Origin: Mycteria americana
Taxonomy: Eukaryota > Chordata > Aves > Ciconiiformes > Ciconiidae
Assembly: GCF_035582795.1 (NCBI RefSeq)
Contig: NC_134367.1
Span: forward strand, 6,682,062 to 6,746,061
Length of the DNA stretch: 64,000 nucleotides
Direction of reading: 5' to 3'
Both the position numbers and the translations under genes were made by a program. The notes beneath the pieces were generated by a model. The model did no database searches and was not told where the DNA came from. It saw nothing but the letters and a program-made list of their open reading frames with translations. Positions 13,101 to 26,233 of this stretch are shown one piece after another. The first letter of the stretch is position 1; each line of letters begins with the position of its first letter.

Positions 13101-16100
13101 TTACTGCCCTGGGGACGCTGAAGATCTCTGCCAGCATCTGGTAGCTCTAGGCCAAAACCACAAGCACAAATGAAGAAAAGGTGGAAGTTATCCTTGGCGG
13201 GGGAGAGCCTCTACAGCCTCCACCACTATGAGGGAAAGGCATCCTCGGTGCCAGCCCCACCCTCCCAACATGCCTTTCTGCAAGACCAACCACCTTCCCA
13301 TCATGCCCTTTGGTGGCAGTCTGGCCCTGTGGTTAATATGGCCACTGCTGCCGACAGAAAAGTGAGCCTCAACCTACTGACACACCCCAAGAAGAGCCAG
13401 CCACCTGGGTCTTCTCCTGGTACACAAATAGACACTTGCAGGCTCCTTGCTTTCTCCAAGACACACTTCTTCTGCCCCACCAGTCTGTCATGGCAGTCCA
13501 ACCCTGGCTCAATGCACTATGATCCTCCTGTCCTCTCTCCACAGTCTTCAAGGAACAAAACATTCTCTATCAAGAAGACATTATAACATAGTCAGCCTGT
13601 TGGAGTATTTCTGCTTCAGAAAGGTTGCCAATTAACCAATGGCAAATGCCCACCTACCTATTAAAAAAAAAGTTTTTGTGGGTTTATGCACATAAATATC
13701 TTGTTTACTTTACTAGGAAAGAGGGATGGCTGGAGTGAACTACGGGCCCCAGAACCATTGCTGTTGATGACTAAAGCCAAAGCATTACATCCAGGATTGC
13801 CCTCTGAGTCCAGCTTGATCCACTCGTATCTTCAAAACCAGAAAGTGAGGCACAGAATTAGAGGACAACTGCTGCTTTAGGACTTTTCTGCCCCATTCAC
13901 TGTCTCTGACATCTGAATTAAACCTGCAGAGCTTGACCTCTTGAAATTTATAAGAGTAACTACCTGTTACTCCTACATGATCCATATGTTCCAACCAAGT
14001 CCACAGATTGCAAGCGCACTGGGAATAATGACCAATGTCCCTCACCAGTCTGGACCAAGGGGAGACAGTGCAATCATTCACCTCTATTTGTTCTCTGTGG
14101 AACTACAAATCTTTCTGTGATTCTCTTATTTTTACCCTTAAAAAATACAGAAGAGAGGCTGCAAAGAGCACTCAGCTTTTACTAGTACATAAGAGCATGT
14201 AGAGTTGTTTATATATTGATAGGCTCAGGGAAGTGGTACTGTAATGCAGATAAAGTATCATAGAGTCGTAGAAGTTAGTACAGTGCTGGCTCCCAAATCC
14301 ATCTCTCAGCACCTTTCAGACAACCCTTTGGACTCAGCAAGTGTGAAGTGTAAAGTAATAAAACCTTGGAGAAATGTTGAAAAACTAAAGAGAAGGTTTT
14401 TGCTGATTGCAAGCCTAATGCCACCATTTTATTAGATTTCAGATGAGAAACCTGGGAATATTGTATGGAGTAGAAGATTCAGCATCTCAGCACAAGATTA
14501 AAATCCTACCAAAAGGAGGTTGTTAAACAGAAGGTATTTAGCAAGAAAACAACTGATGAGTGAAGGGATTGCCTTCATGGTCCCTTAATGATGGATGGTC
14601 TAAGGACATTCATCTTAGGAGCTGATGGTGAAGACTGCAGTCTGGCCCGTATCAACCCAGATGTATGTGTTTATATAAGCAAATCAATGTGCCTCTGCAT
14701 GATTCCTCTCCGCCATTTTTATCTCACAACAACATTGGAACAACTTCAAAGTCAGCTTCATTTTTTTCAGCACAAATATTGCCAGTCACTGTTTTATACA
14801 ATACAGCATTTCATCTATTTTAGTACTAAGAATGTGTTATAATTAAACACATAAGACCTATTTTCAGTGTCAAGATATTGCAAGCTAGTTGAGCAGACGC
14901 TACAGAAGTAGATGGTAACGCTCTCATTGACCTCACAGAAATCAGAGAAAGTCTAATAAGAAATGGTTGAGAGACCTATGAAGAAAAAGTTGCTCATCTT
15001 GATCTCAGTAATGCATTTCAATAGCTTGCCCTGGTGCGAGGCAAAAGGCACAAATCACAGTACCTACTGATATCTGCTTTACAGCAAGAGATTGTGGCCA
15101 CTCTGGCTCCTGGCATTTTATAAATGGTGCAGTCCCAGTACACTGGCTACTGTTTTGTATATTAAATTGTTGGGGGGGTGATATCAATAAACAGCTGCAC
15201 AGTCAAATTAGTACTGTTTACTGTCAAATTAACAAGGAAAGTGATACTTTCTGCTCTTTGTTTATAACTCTGCACAGTTGGCCCTGGAACCAGGAAGACT
15301 AAAATGAAAACGGACAGCTCCCAATAGTAGATGCTCTCCTAGATCAAACAGAAGGGAAATTTTGTTTGTCTTATAAAATAAACAGTATCTTTTCAGGTTC
15401 ATGTGCTCAGAATAACAGCTATTCAGTTGCACCAGCTGTTTTTTATTTCACTGCTAATTGTATGTCTCATTCCTCAACTGACTTGCAGGTCATTGTTTCC
15501 TTGCTGATGTTCACTCAGGGAAAGGGAATGGGAGTCCAGCGCACATGTGTGTGCACAAGGTAGAAGAGTGGGGAGATATTTAAATGCCTGGATGAAAGTT
15601 GTGTACATTTGTAGGCCTGTGTTGTACTGAACTTTAGAAGATACACCCTGGCCTTTCAGCACGCTCCCTGAGCTTTGCTCTTGGAGAGATGGTATGAAAG
15701 GGATGCCAAACACTTGCTTGCAACAGTTATACAAAACTGAGCCCACATTGAAGGTGGATTTTTCCCCCAAAATGCCCCCAAAGTCTACAAACAGTCCTTA
15801 AAGAAATATTCTGAGCTCTTCAGTCAAAATATAAATTTTGAACAGAACTGAATCACTACTTTTATTAAAATGTCTACTTTAATAGGGAAAACTTAATTTA
15901 TTCCAACTGAGCCTCATTTTTAGTATGATCTAGGCTACTTGCATTGGGAAAACGTTATCTCTGTACACTGTGCTTCTCGCCATTCACTCACCCTTCTGAC
16001 TTTCTTCCTTCACCTCTCCATTCATTAAAATCTCTCTTACGCTCACTTATTTTCTAAAATCCCATGCACTCAGACAGAAATATATAAAGGCTGTCACCAC

Positions 16101-17220
16101 ACAACAAAATAAATAAAAAAATCGCTCACGCGAACTGTGCACAAGCTTTGCTTATGATAGATTTCCCCCTAATTTTACATTATTTGCATTAGAGTCACTT
16201 CAAGACAGGTTTTTGCAAGACACTTGATGTTGGTTTATCTTACTCCTTAAATCTAATAATAATTTTACCATTTATTTACAAGAGTATAGTTAGAAGAGTA
16301 GCTTTCTAGAGCTATATTTCTTATCAGAGAAAGTAAAAAGTGGAGAAAGTAAAACCACAGACTATCATAGTTCACTGTTTGTATCCTTTGCTAATGCTCA
16401 GAAGCTATGTGAATGAGGGTGGCATAAATGCTTGGATGCATTAAAACCAAAAGCCAGCTCTTCTCTGTCTCCAGTTAAAAGGCTTTTGTGGTGATATGTT
16501 GATAATAACTTTGAAATGTTATAAATAGGTAGATATGATCTCTAAAGAATGTGTTTGAGGTCATTCTAACTCATCCATCTCAAGGAAAACTTCACTGCAG
16601 GCAACTTTTACAGATTACATAAAGTGTGATAGACAGTTATAACAGTGAGAGGTGGTCATTTCTCCAGACTGACTTGGGAGCTTACAGATCCGTATTACAG
16701 TTGGGAGTCCTCACCTAAATGGTTTATTTATAAGTTAGACATGAAGGCTGGGATGAATCATGCCCAAAGTGCTTTCAGGACACGTCTACATGTGTGCTGG
16801 GCATCCAGACCCCTGTTATAGTCAGTGGAGATTTAATCCAAACAGCCAGTGACATTTAGACTGAGGTTCATCTTGCTGTAGACACCTACATCTGGTCAGA
16901 TGATCTGTGCCCCAGGCTCCACTAACTATACCAATAAGTACAGTTAACTATAATGGGAGTCAAGACAACTAGTTCACAGGTAGATATCTACATCCATAAA
17001 CACTTGAAGTTATGAATTAAGGTGACATCTAAGTTACTTGCCTAGGTTCCCTGTATAAATGATAGAGAGGAGTGGGAACCCTCACAATGTTCCTTATTCC
17101 ATCCTAAGAGACAACTGTAAAATAATGGGTGGGATGTCGTACTCCATTAGCTTCTAAGGAACCCTAGATGAGCGATTTAAGCTACCCACAGAGCTTTAGA
17201 GGACTGAAATTCAATGAGAT

Positions 17221-17330
17221 GAGAGAAAGAGAAGGAGAAAGAAAGAGAAAGAGAGAGGGGAGAAGGGTGGGGGGTAGAGAGAGAAAGAAAGAAAAAGAAG
17301 GAAAGAAGGAAAGAACAAAAGAGAAGAATG
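17221..17330 (+). repeat. polypurine GA-rich tract, about 110 bp
   Basis: Almost uninterrupted A/G (GAAA, GGAAA and GAGA units), with only two T interruptions before 17313. Such tracts can form H-DNA and are common microsatellite relics. Confidence 0.9.
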
Positions 17331-19254
17331 ATTTCTCTTTTTTGTTAGAAAATAGCATCATTTATTGAGAAATTATATGGTCCTCTTTACTGGCATTTTT
17401 AAAGAACAAATCCTGACTTGCTGTAAAGCAAGATATCAAATCAGGATCCTACCAACTGAAATTTTCCCTGTGCTTTCATCTGGATGTTTAATATACATCT
17501 GATGATATACTTCTCATCCAAAAGCCTCTCTCATATTCCTTCAGTAGGACACTTCACAAATGACTAAACTTCAAAGGTAAGTGAAGCTATTTCTGAACCT
17601 TCTGGACATTTGCAGGCCGAGGAGAATTGCATCAGAATAACACAATAGCAAAAGGTGCCCAAGTAACATACAACATAGCCCTGCTAAACCCTAAACGGGG
17701 CGGCTACTTTATTTAACTCTAGCAGCATTTCAGTTGTGTGATGCCAGCTAATGCAGGGCAACTCTAAAGCCAAAGAGGGTAAAGGAAATCACTTTTTGCA
17801 AATCTGTGCCAGACCCTTTCAAAAGACAACTAGGAATGTAGCAAAAGTGATCAAAGGCAAAAGAGCCTGCCAGGCTTTATTTACTCTTTACTCCCTGTCT
17901 GTTGGGGATTGACATTTTTTATATTTTTATTTCTTTTTTAAAAACAATAGTTTAGACAAATGTGTCTAGACTGATGGTAGAGCAAATGTGACATTAATTA
18001 TGGATTCCTACACAGTGGCTGAGTGTATGTGGGCAGTTGCCAGTTCCCAGGGAAACAAAAATTGCCAGGCTGCCAAACTGGAAATAGCTGCTCATCTTAC
18101 CATGGTCACGTCTCTGAGCGTGACTGGTATTAGATGCTTCAGAAGAGATTGCTGGCACATTGAAGTGGACAACTGTAGGGCAGCAGCACTGGAAAGGTGC
18201 TGCTGTGTTTCCAGCAAAAGGTGTTAATGGAGAGGAGCCTACAAAGAGATTTGTTTTCACAGTTCTGCAGGAGGTACTTCAGATCCAGTCATCTTCCAGG
18301 TGAAAGCTAATTTGGCTTCAGGGAAATTTTCTGCAAACGTGGTGAGGCTGTTTCTGCACCCTAATCTAGCCCATTTAGTGGTACCCCTTAGTCTGCTCTT
18401 ACAGGGTTGATTTGCTCAGGCTTGTCCACACGACAATGGGTACCCAGAAAGTAGGCAATATTGCAGATCTTTTACAACAGTGTTAAAACATCTCCCTTGC
18501 TGCGAACATCTTCCATCCTGGGAAGATTTTTGTGTTATTCTGGTTCCATTACACTGGTGGCTCCGAATAAATGTATTACCAGCTAATAAACTAATGCCTT
18601 TCCCACCTCAGTTGCTTCCAGTTGATGGCTCTGATATTCCAGCAAAAATTCCCATTACTAATTCTGAAGTGAAATCCTTGTATTTTCTCTATTCAATATC
18701 TAGTTAATATCATCCTATTTCTGCTTTTCTCACCCTCGGGACATCAGTTTTCCCTGCACGATACCCCAGTCCTTCTCTTTGTGTCATCAGCAGATCTCAA
18801 CAGCCTTTTGTGCTAGAGTGACTAATGACCATATTAAATATGCTCATTCTTAAGAAATGGTTAATGACAAGCATAATTCTTGGAAAAAACTTATCTAGTA
18901 CCTCCTTCCAGCCAAATACATAATTTCTTTTATCACATGCATTTTTGCTTTCTATTGAGCTGATTCTTTACACAACTTCCAGTTAATTCATATTTGATCA
19001 CTGATGGGCTACCACATATATTCTGATATCTTGTGGGGCTTTTGGAGGGCAGAGCAAGATAAAAATACACTATAATAACAGGGCAATGTCATTTAGTGTA
19101 GAACATTCTGCTGACCGTATGCTTCTCAGTTAAAGTTTGTATTGTATCAGTGTCCCAGACTGGGTTGTCAGCTTCTGCGCAAGTTTATAGGTAATGTCTT
19201 TAGCAAGAAAAGTTCTTTTTAACATTTAGTCCTATGGCTGAACATATAAAAATT

Positions 19255-19280
19255 TAAAAAAAAAAAAAAGAAAAAGAAAG
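19255..19280 (+). repeat. A-rich run
   Basis: A14 followed by GAAAAAGAAAG. No retrogene or LINE body was recognised upstream. Confidence 0.9.
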
Positions 19281-21544
19281 TAAGCAAAATGGTTTTGTCT
19301 TTTAATAAAGACTCAGCAGTATAATTTTTAGAACTTGCCAGTGACACAACCCGTTATTGGTTTGTCCATATTAAAAACTTCCTAGTTTTATTTTTAATTA
19401 AAAATAGCTCTGACTGGCAGAAGTGCTGAAGGCTGTAACCTTCTGGTTATCCACAAAACTAGAATAACAAGGGCAACGGGGCAACCTCTCCTCACCCTGC
19501 TTCTTCACGCTGTCTCTGTTCTCCCAGAGGGTCTAACTCTTCCCACTCAGTCTAGGGCTGTTTTGCTGAGTCTGACACCAAAACTGTGGAGCTGAATTTC
19601 CTGTAGGGATGCCAGGGACAAAACCAGAGTCAATGTGTAGCCACAAAAAATCCCTTAAAACTTAAGACTCAGAAAAATGACTCAGACTGGCTGAGGAAGC
19701 CAATTCATACAGATAACTACTCTCTGTAGCATTCAGGCTAGGGTGAAAGAGGTGGGTGAAAACTCCTGCCCTGTTATTAAAAAAGCAATTTCCCTGAATC
19801 CTCCCTGAATTGAGTTCTCCATTGCCTTGAGTGATCCGCTGGTGAAAGTGCGGCAGTCAGCTCTGCTGGTGCCAGAACCGCAAGCGCTATGCATTGCTGG
19901 AGCATCACACTTTCTCTCTGGAGGCAACGCACCTCCCTAATTTTTTAGTTCCCCACATTTTTGAGGGGTGTGAATATGAAGCCGCTGAGAGGAGAGTGGA
20001 CCATCAAGGATCTGAGCCAAATTGTTATGACATATTCATAGATAGCTTTAACACCACTTTTAATGTCCAAGAGGCAATCGACACACTTGCATGTCGTGTG
20101 GCTATGTCCTCCTGAGCTAACTGAATGATTCAGGCGTGTTTTGACTCTTTTCACTGGTGCAAGTGGGGAAGGCAGGTAGAAAGAGCTGGAAAACTAGGGC
20201 TCAAAGAGGCATGCTAGTGGGAATGCCACCTCCTGTGGTCTGTATCACTTCCACCTTAGCCTCCACCTAACAGCTATTGTCCAATGAACTTTCTGCCTCC
20301 TCAGCTCTATCACATCCCCGTGTATGAACTGATCCTGCTGGTGTTTGCATGAAGACACCAGACTGTGAGTAGAAGGGCACAGGGTAGTGACCCACAACAG
20401 AGAGGCAGGGTGGGCAGCTGGGAACGATTTTGCCTGGCCCCATCATTGCCAATTCCACCAGCGCTGTTTGTGGAACTCCTGCTTCCCCGTGCTGCCCTCT
20501 TTTTCATGTGGTTTGGCTTTCAAGGCAGAATGTGTTTATTCAAATCAACTCCCTGATACCAGGAGGGTGAAAAAAATATCCCTTTTAACTCAGACCTTGC
20601 CAATGAAATGTTTTCTTTCTACAAAAAGAAAGCAGTCCTTGAAAGAATTGTTCCTAGCAAAGATGCACCCTGAAGAGAAACTTTTACAGATACAACACCC
20701 AAAAGAAATTGGAAGCCCGTGAAATTGTATATCAAGAAGGGGTTTCTAAAGGGCTATTAAAAATGAGGGTTTATTTTACCCAAAGCAATCCAAGGAGCAT
20801 TACCATACCTGCCAAAGTGACCACACTTGGGAACAGCAGCAGTAGCAGAGGGAGGGGAGATGAGGTAATGTGTGGGGCCAGGGCATTTGTTCCCAGCATG
20901 AACATCAATTCATGGCTCTTGTTTCTTCAAAACACACAGAGAAAACCAAGATGTACAACCTTCTTTTGGAGGGTTCATGGTGTAAAGGCATTAGGTTCCT
21001 TAAAAGCATTTATTTCATAAAAATCAGGCAAACATGCATGGTGTGGTAGAAACTATCAACCTGGGGTAGAGTAAGATCTACCAAGTGACAGTGAAAGACT
21101 GAATGACATTTTGGGCTTCCTAAGCCACCAAGTCCTTCTAAGCTGTTTCTCCACATTTGGACTGGCTGACAGCTTTGATGTTGTCCACATTTCAAATTTT
21201 TAAAAAATTTCTAGAAGTCTATTCATTTTCCATTAAATCTGGGACAAAGAAAAATACCTCTTTTTCAACTGAATCCATAAGTGACAGCACTGCATGGCTT
21301 ATGGAAACAAATGCACTGCTTTGCTGTACCCGCTGTGCACAGTTGTACTACTTTATTTAAACTTTTTCAGCTTCTGCCAGTAGTCAAATCCTTAACACCA
21401 GTGCACAACAGGAGACCAGTGACCTTCAATCTACTTCCATTTGCATGATGTATCTTTAAACACAGTCTAAATTTAAGTAGGTGGTATTGTCCCATAGATA
21501 ACTCATTAGCGAAGAAGCTGGAGATATACTCTAGATATTCTGTA

Positions 21545-21612
21545 TTCCAGTACTTGTCTTATTAATGTCTCCCTGTGCCTCAGTTCCCTTACCCTTAAAA
21601 GACCATTAATAT
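21545..21612 (-). mobile_element. MIR/L2-type SINE relic, antisense
   Basis: Contains tccctgtgcctcagttccct followed by acccttaaaa, close to the antisense MIR core 'ctctgtgcctcagtttccc / atctgtaaaatg'. It is short. Confidence 0.45.
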
Positions 21613-22780
21613 ATCCTGAAGTACTATGGATGCAAGGTAGTACAGTAAAACTAACCAGTCTTGTTTATTTAGGACATTCTGAAACAGAAGTGATATACAA
21701 TATTAGTAAATATGCATATAAGTTTAATTTAATTTTAAAGACTGCCCTGAAAGAGTAAAGTTCTGCAAAATTGTTGGCTGGGGATTGCTCAAAAAGGAAT
21801 TCAAGAAAATTATTTTCTTCTTTTCCCTTTGATTTTTAATCATCTTTTTCCAACCTTTTATAATTTCCTAGTAATTTTCCTGTTTTTTTCATTCCTATTT
21901 TTTTGTATTGAATATTGCTTACATACTGGGTTGACTTTTTTTGGTTTGGTTTGGTTTTTCCCTCTCTAGTATTTTTTTGTTGAATTGGTCACTTCTCATG
22001 GGAAGCACTGATCTTGCATTATGCTCATTGTGATAAGAAATGGCTATGAAACTACTGAAAATAGGCATTTTTCCTATCTTTTTTCATAACTGGACTTTCA
22101 GAACAGAAAATGCCTTTAAATAAGTAGGATGCAACCTCAGAATAGGTTTTTTTGTATTGTACTAAAGCTTGATTTCTTCATGTGGGCTAGTCTGAGGCTG
22201 TTGCAATGAATTATATGTTCCCAGCATCCAAAGATTTTGAACGTTCACTGCCAAATGCCAGGAGTTACTATTAATACTAAGCTTTTGACTACTCCCTACC
22301 CCATAAATGACTGTTTCTGATACAGAATGGGCTCATACTTGGCATGAGCAACATATGTGCAAGACTGCACATTCATGAAATACACGTGTTCCCTATGAAA
22401 ACACAGGCCAAGATACAATAGAGAAGAGAAAGGGGAGACGAGAATACTTTATAGACTGTGAGAGGAAAGAGAAAAGGCAATACACAACAAATGGACCTGC
22501 TGAATGGGGAGTCCCAGGTGAGGAAGGTGTGTAAGCTTGTGTGCAGGATCCCACCAGCATCAATGGGATATTCATGGACCAGGCTCGAGTCCCACTGAGA
22601 CCCTTGGAGATCCCTCCTGTTACCTTTTGTGGTGCTGGATCCCCAGTTCCTCTCCTTCTGTCCCAGCCTTGCAGCTCTTGCCCTAGGCCTTCTTCGTTGA
22701 CCCTTTGCTGAGTTAATTCAGCTCATTAAAGTGACAAAAGATTTATCCAACAAAAAAAAAGTGTGGAAGTGCACCATTTG

Positions 22781-22890
22781 CTGCCATTTTACAGAGGTGA
22801 CTCGGCTCACATAGAGGTCAGACACGCAGTAGAGCCAGCCCAGCAGAGGGGCAGGACTGCAGGACCCTGGTGCTCAGCTGTCCAGTGAAT
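22781..22890 (+). mobile_element. MIR/L2-type SINE relic
   Basis: gccattttacagaggtgact followed by a diverged 'cacagagagg' region, then gcagtagagccagcccagca and gcaggaccctggtgctcagc. The order and spacing match the MIR 3' half on the plus strand. Confidence 0.5.
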
Positions 22891-23289
22891 TCCCACCCCA
22901 ACACCTTCCAGAAATCTGCCTCTAGTTGTTTATGATGGATATATATTTAAATATTTTACTTTATTTAGACCATAAACACACACACTGTATCTATACCAGT
23001 ACATTAAACACGGGAGCAACCCTTCGCTGAATGTCCATGTCCACACTGCTAACTACTCTCCCAAAACGGGGCAGCTGCGTCCAAACTGCTACTGGGAAGG
23101 GTCCCCATTCTCTGCTAGCTCCCAGCTCACAATTGGGCCCTGCTGGGATCAGGCCAGAGCATGCTGGGGAAAATTCAGGCAGTTTAACAGCAGAGACAGC
23201 CAAGGGGCTGCACCTGAAAAGTGCTCCTTGACACTGTTTAATCTATCAGCATAGGCGAAGACATGGTGTCTCTGGTCAAAAAAAAAAAC

Positions 23290-23309
23290 CAGCAGCAGCA
23301 GCAGCAGCA
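23290..23309 (+). repeat. (CAG)6 microsatellite behind an A run
   Basis: Six CAG units follow a run of As starting near 23279. It is non-coding here: no supported exon overlaps it. Confidence 0.9.
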
Positions 23310-24850
23310 ACATAAAGACACGGTTCAGCTGAAGTAGTCAAAACCACTATGGCTCTCCCAAGTCACTGCGTTCTCCATTCACGTTTCACTTTCAGAGCCC
23401 CTCCTAACAAGATGCCTTGAGTCAACAAGGTATTTACTTACTTATTTATTCTAAATTTATCCCAGGGTTGAGTAACCAGTCTTTTATTGATTTCCTTCCT
23501 TTCTTGAGAGTTTTGTTCCTTCCCCCTGCCTCCTCTTCTCTATCTCAGATGATGACCCTGTCATATAAACATTTCCCAAACACTTCCAGCATGTGGACCT
23601 CAAGTTGTCACTTCTTCAGAGGAGAGGTCAGGACTAATTCCTAATGCATATTCAGCAGGCAGGGAAAGGAGAGAGCAGGGGAAACGTACAGAGTGAATTT
23701 AGGGGTTTTTTTTCACTAGAACAAATCCAGATTAATTCCAGTTGTGCTGATGAAAGAGAAATTTGTCTTTGTGCTGCCCAGCAGGGATCTTGTAGGCTAC
23801 AGAATATTCCCCTCCTTGGTTGTAGACCAACACAACCTTGCGGCGCACAGGGCTCTCTCTTCACAGCCCTCATCTGGCTCAGCCCTGATTTGCAGAGATA
23901 AGAAGAGCTTTTCCCCTTGCTCCAGTGGTGGATGTCCACGGCTCTTGCCTATTTTGCTTCCTACTCATCACATTTTGCTGGCAGCTACCTCTACCGTTGG
24001 AGGGACAAATGTGTTCTCAGTTATATATCTCCTAATCACTGACCTATGGCACTGCAATGAGAGGAGCCTTTCTTGGACTGGAGCAGAATTTGTCCCTTTC
24101 AGAGGTGTGGTTCAGTGAATGTAACCACAGACGATCTTGAGGGTTGGTTATAGCAGCTGCTGATTGCCCAATCCAGCAAAGTGTGCAAGCCCAGTGCTTC
24201 AGTTCTGGCCACCTGTAGTCCCATTCATCTCCCCATGATATTATTCTCACCTATCTTCAGCCATTCTAAAGCTAAATGTGTCGTCTGAGATGGTCCTCTG
24301 GAAGAGAACGTGGTTCCTCCCATCCTAAGAGAGGTGTCTACAGCCAGCAAGGTAAACAGCTTTGTGGAGGTGTTCATCTCACGTCGCTGGTGGCAGAGGC
24401 ACCTTGGTCTGATGTGGCCAAAGTTAGATGAGGACAAGCCCACTGAAGGGTTTGGTGTGAGCCCCTGACTTTGCAGGGTCACACCGAGGTGCACTGGGCT
24501 CTGCAGAGGCAACACGCAGCCCTTACTGATACAGCAGTTCCTGAAGATAAATAAAAATCTCAGCTCCCTGCCCCTCTGCATCGCCATCAGCTAATTGCTC
24601 CTCATGGTTCAGAGTAATATAAATAAATAAGCAGACCTGTGATTCGCAGCAGCCAGGTTTCTAAGAGGGTTTAATATCTTTGTGAGTGAAGCTTTTTGCA
24701 GAGTGGGGTAACAGTGTCCCAGTGGGAGTCACCCAGTGCTGCTGGCTGAATTCATTGGAAAAGCTGGCCCAGCCTATAGACACCAAATGGAAGAAATCCA
24801 TCTCCTGGCTCTTTAGAAAACCTGACCCCTTGCATTTCGAACGGTTTCTT

Positions 24851-24885
24851 GTTTATCTCCTCCACAGCTGTTTATCTCCTCCACA
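24851..24885 (+). repeat. 16 bp direct repeat with 19 bp period
   Basis: gtttatctcctccaca occurs at 24851-24866 and 24870-24885, separated by gct. Confidence 0.95.
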
Positions 24886-25495
24886 ATTTGCAGCTCTCTG
24901 GGACCCAACACTTGCTATTCACAAATGTGGGACAACCACTTGATCCCCCCAACCACTGCCAGTGTGTAACCTACGTGGGAGCCCGGGAGGTTTTTAGTAC
25001 ATACTGCAGTCACTCCTGGTTTGTACAACTCCAGGCTGAGAAGCCAGACATCTCCTCGCAATGCTCCTGCCACGCTGACGGCAAACACCAGGAAGAGGTT
25101 GGCCATCTGAGTACCACCACTGAGCCATGGCTTGGCTGGAGAGGCAGCTGCAGAAGACCGGCTTCAACTCAGGTGGGGTATGACAAGCGAGGTCAGATGT
25201 CCGGTCTGAGCCGGGACCTTGGTCCCTCTCTGCCTAGAGAGCATGTGGCCATGTACCACATTTGAGTGACTGAGCAGATGCTTAAAATAAGGAGAAAATG
25301 CTTTGAAAAATGTCATCTCCTCCACTGCCTTTGGTGCCCACAACTATGTTTGCACAAATATATCAGGGGTATCAAGAATTTTATAATGATACTCCCTCAC
25401 CCATGGTTCCACTTAAAACCGCTGTAATAAACAAAACATACAGAGCACATCACTGGCACCAGAGGCTATAATTTTCTCTGAGCAGAAGTATTACC

Positions 25496-25529
25496 AAAAA
25501 AAAAAAAAAAGAAAAAAAAAAGAAAAAAA
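25496..25529 (+). repeat. A-rich run with G interruptions
   Basis: A16 G A10 G A7 G. No retrosequence was recognised just upstream. Confidence 0.9.
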
Positions 25530-26204
25530 GCAGGATTTAATCCAATTTAGGAAGAAATCTATGCAGACCTTTCCTTTCATTAAACTTCTCAACTATTATT
25601 AAAGGAAAATCAGTAGCCAAAAATTCTTTGATGATGACATTGAATCAGTTGATGATAGAGTGTTTTGGGAAAGGCTACAGATGCAGATCACTGGTGAAAA
25701 CCTTGAGTCCCAGGAAGAAAAATCTTTCGAATGTCACAATACTTTCCCTTTTGCAGGAGAACACTTTTAACCCTCTTTTTCAAGTGAACTCTGCATTTTC
25801 TCTTATATACGTTAGTAGTTTTGCAGCTATGAGGAAAATAATATACGATGCATTTTCTTCTGAAGCTGCAGAAGATCTTGACTGATGGCAAAGAGAAAGC
25901 AAGTACCAAGGCAAGAAATCTTGGTTCTGCAGAATATGAAACAAGCAATGCTCAAGCATACTGGGACCACAGTTGTTTATTTTCTTATTTTCCTGCTTAA
26001 GACCACATAATACCGTATAGAAAACATGGGTTACACAGTGAATAATTCATCACTACATAACTCCTCCAAATTCTATTGTCTACATATCTTTATGTTTCAG
26101 ATAACCCTAGTGATTTATGTTTCACTATTTTTTAGTGCCAGGCTGTGGACATTTTAAAGGACACCTGACTTTTAAAGGTGCCGATCAATGTTGTTCAGAG
26201 GCTG

Positions 26205-26233
26205 GAGCTATTTGATATAGCTCTTGCTATATC
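26205..26233. other. overlapping, mutually exclusive hairpins
   Basis: GAGCTAT/ATAGCTC (26205-26223) and GATATAGC/GCTATATC (26214-26233, TCTT loop) share bases, so only one can form at a time. Probably coincidental. Confidence 0.5.

Larger units (their letters stand above)
10156..21544. other. intergenic DNA
   Basis: AT-rich. It contains the polypurine tract at 17221 and the A run at 19255. A locally GC-richer patch at about 13180-13540 carries a 138-codon open frame without recognisable domains. No exon or element was recognised. Confidence 0.6.

Noticed and set aside
13170..13586. 138-codon open frame in a GC-richer patch, considered as a retrogene
   Set aside because: No recognisable protein and no poly(A) tail right after it; composition alone explains the frame.
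14985..15020. Reading L-D-L-S-N-A-F resembling a LINE reverse-transcriptase motif
   Set aside because: Nothing around it aligns with CR1 ORF2 in order; seven residues are not enough.
16740..17060. Repeated words like acacctacat and ctaagttacttgcctagg, considered as another palindromic fossil
   Set aside because: I could not align arms or match a family with confidence.
17168..17368. Charged (E/K/R-rich) 66-codon open frame
   Set aside because: It is the translation of the GA microsatellite.
19100..19280. Sequence before the A run considered as a processed retrosequence
   Set aside because: No open frame, gene similarity or flanking duplication was seen.
24849..25265. 138-codon open frame on the plus strand
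   Set aside because: No family resemblance. Its start overlaps a 16 bp direct repeat, and overlapping frames exist on the other strand in the same GC-richer DNA.
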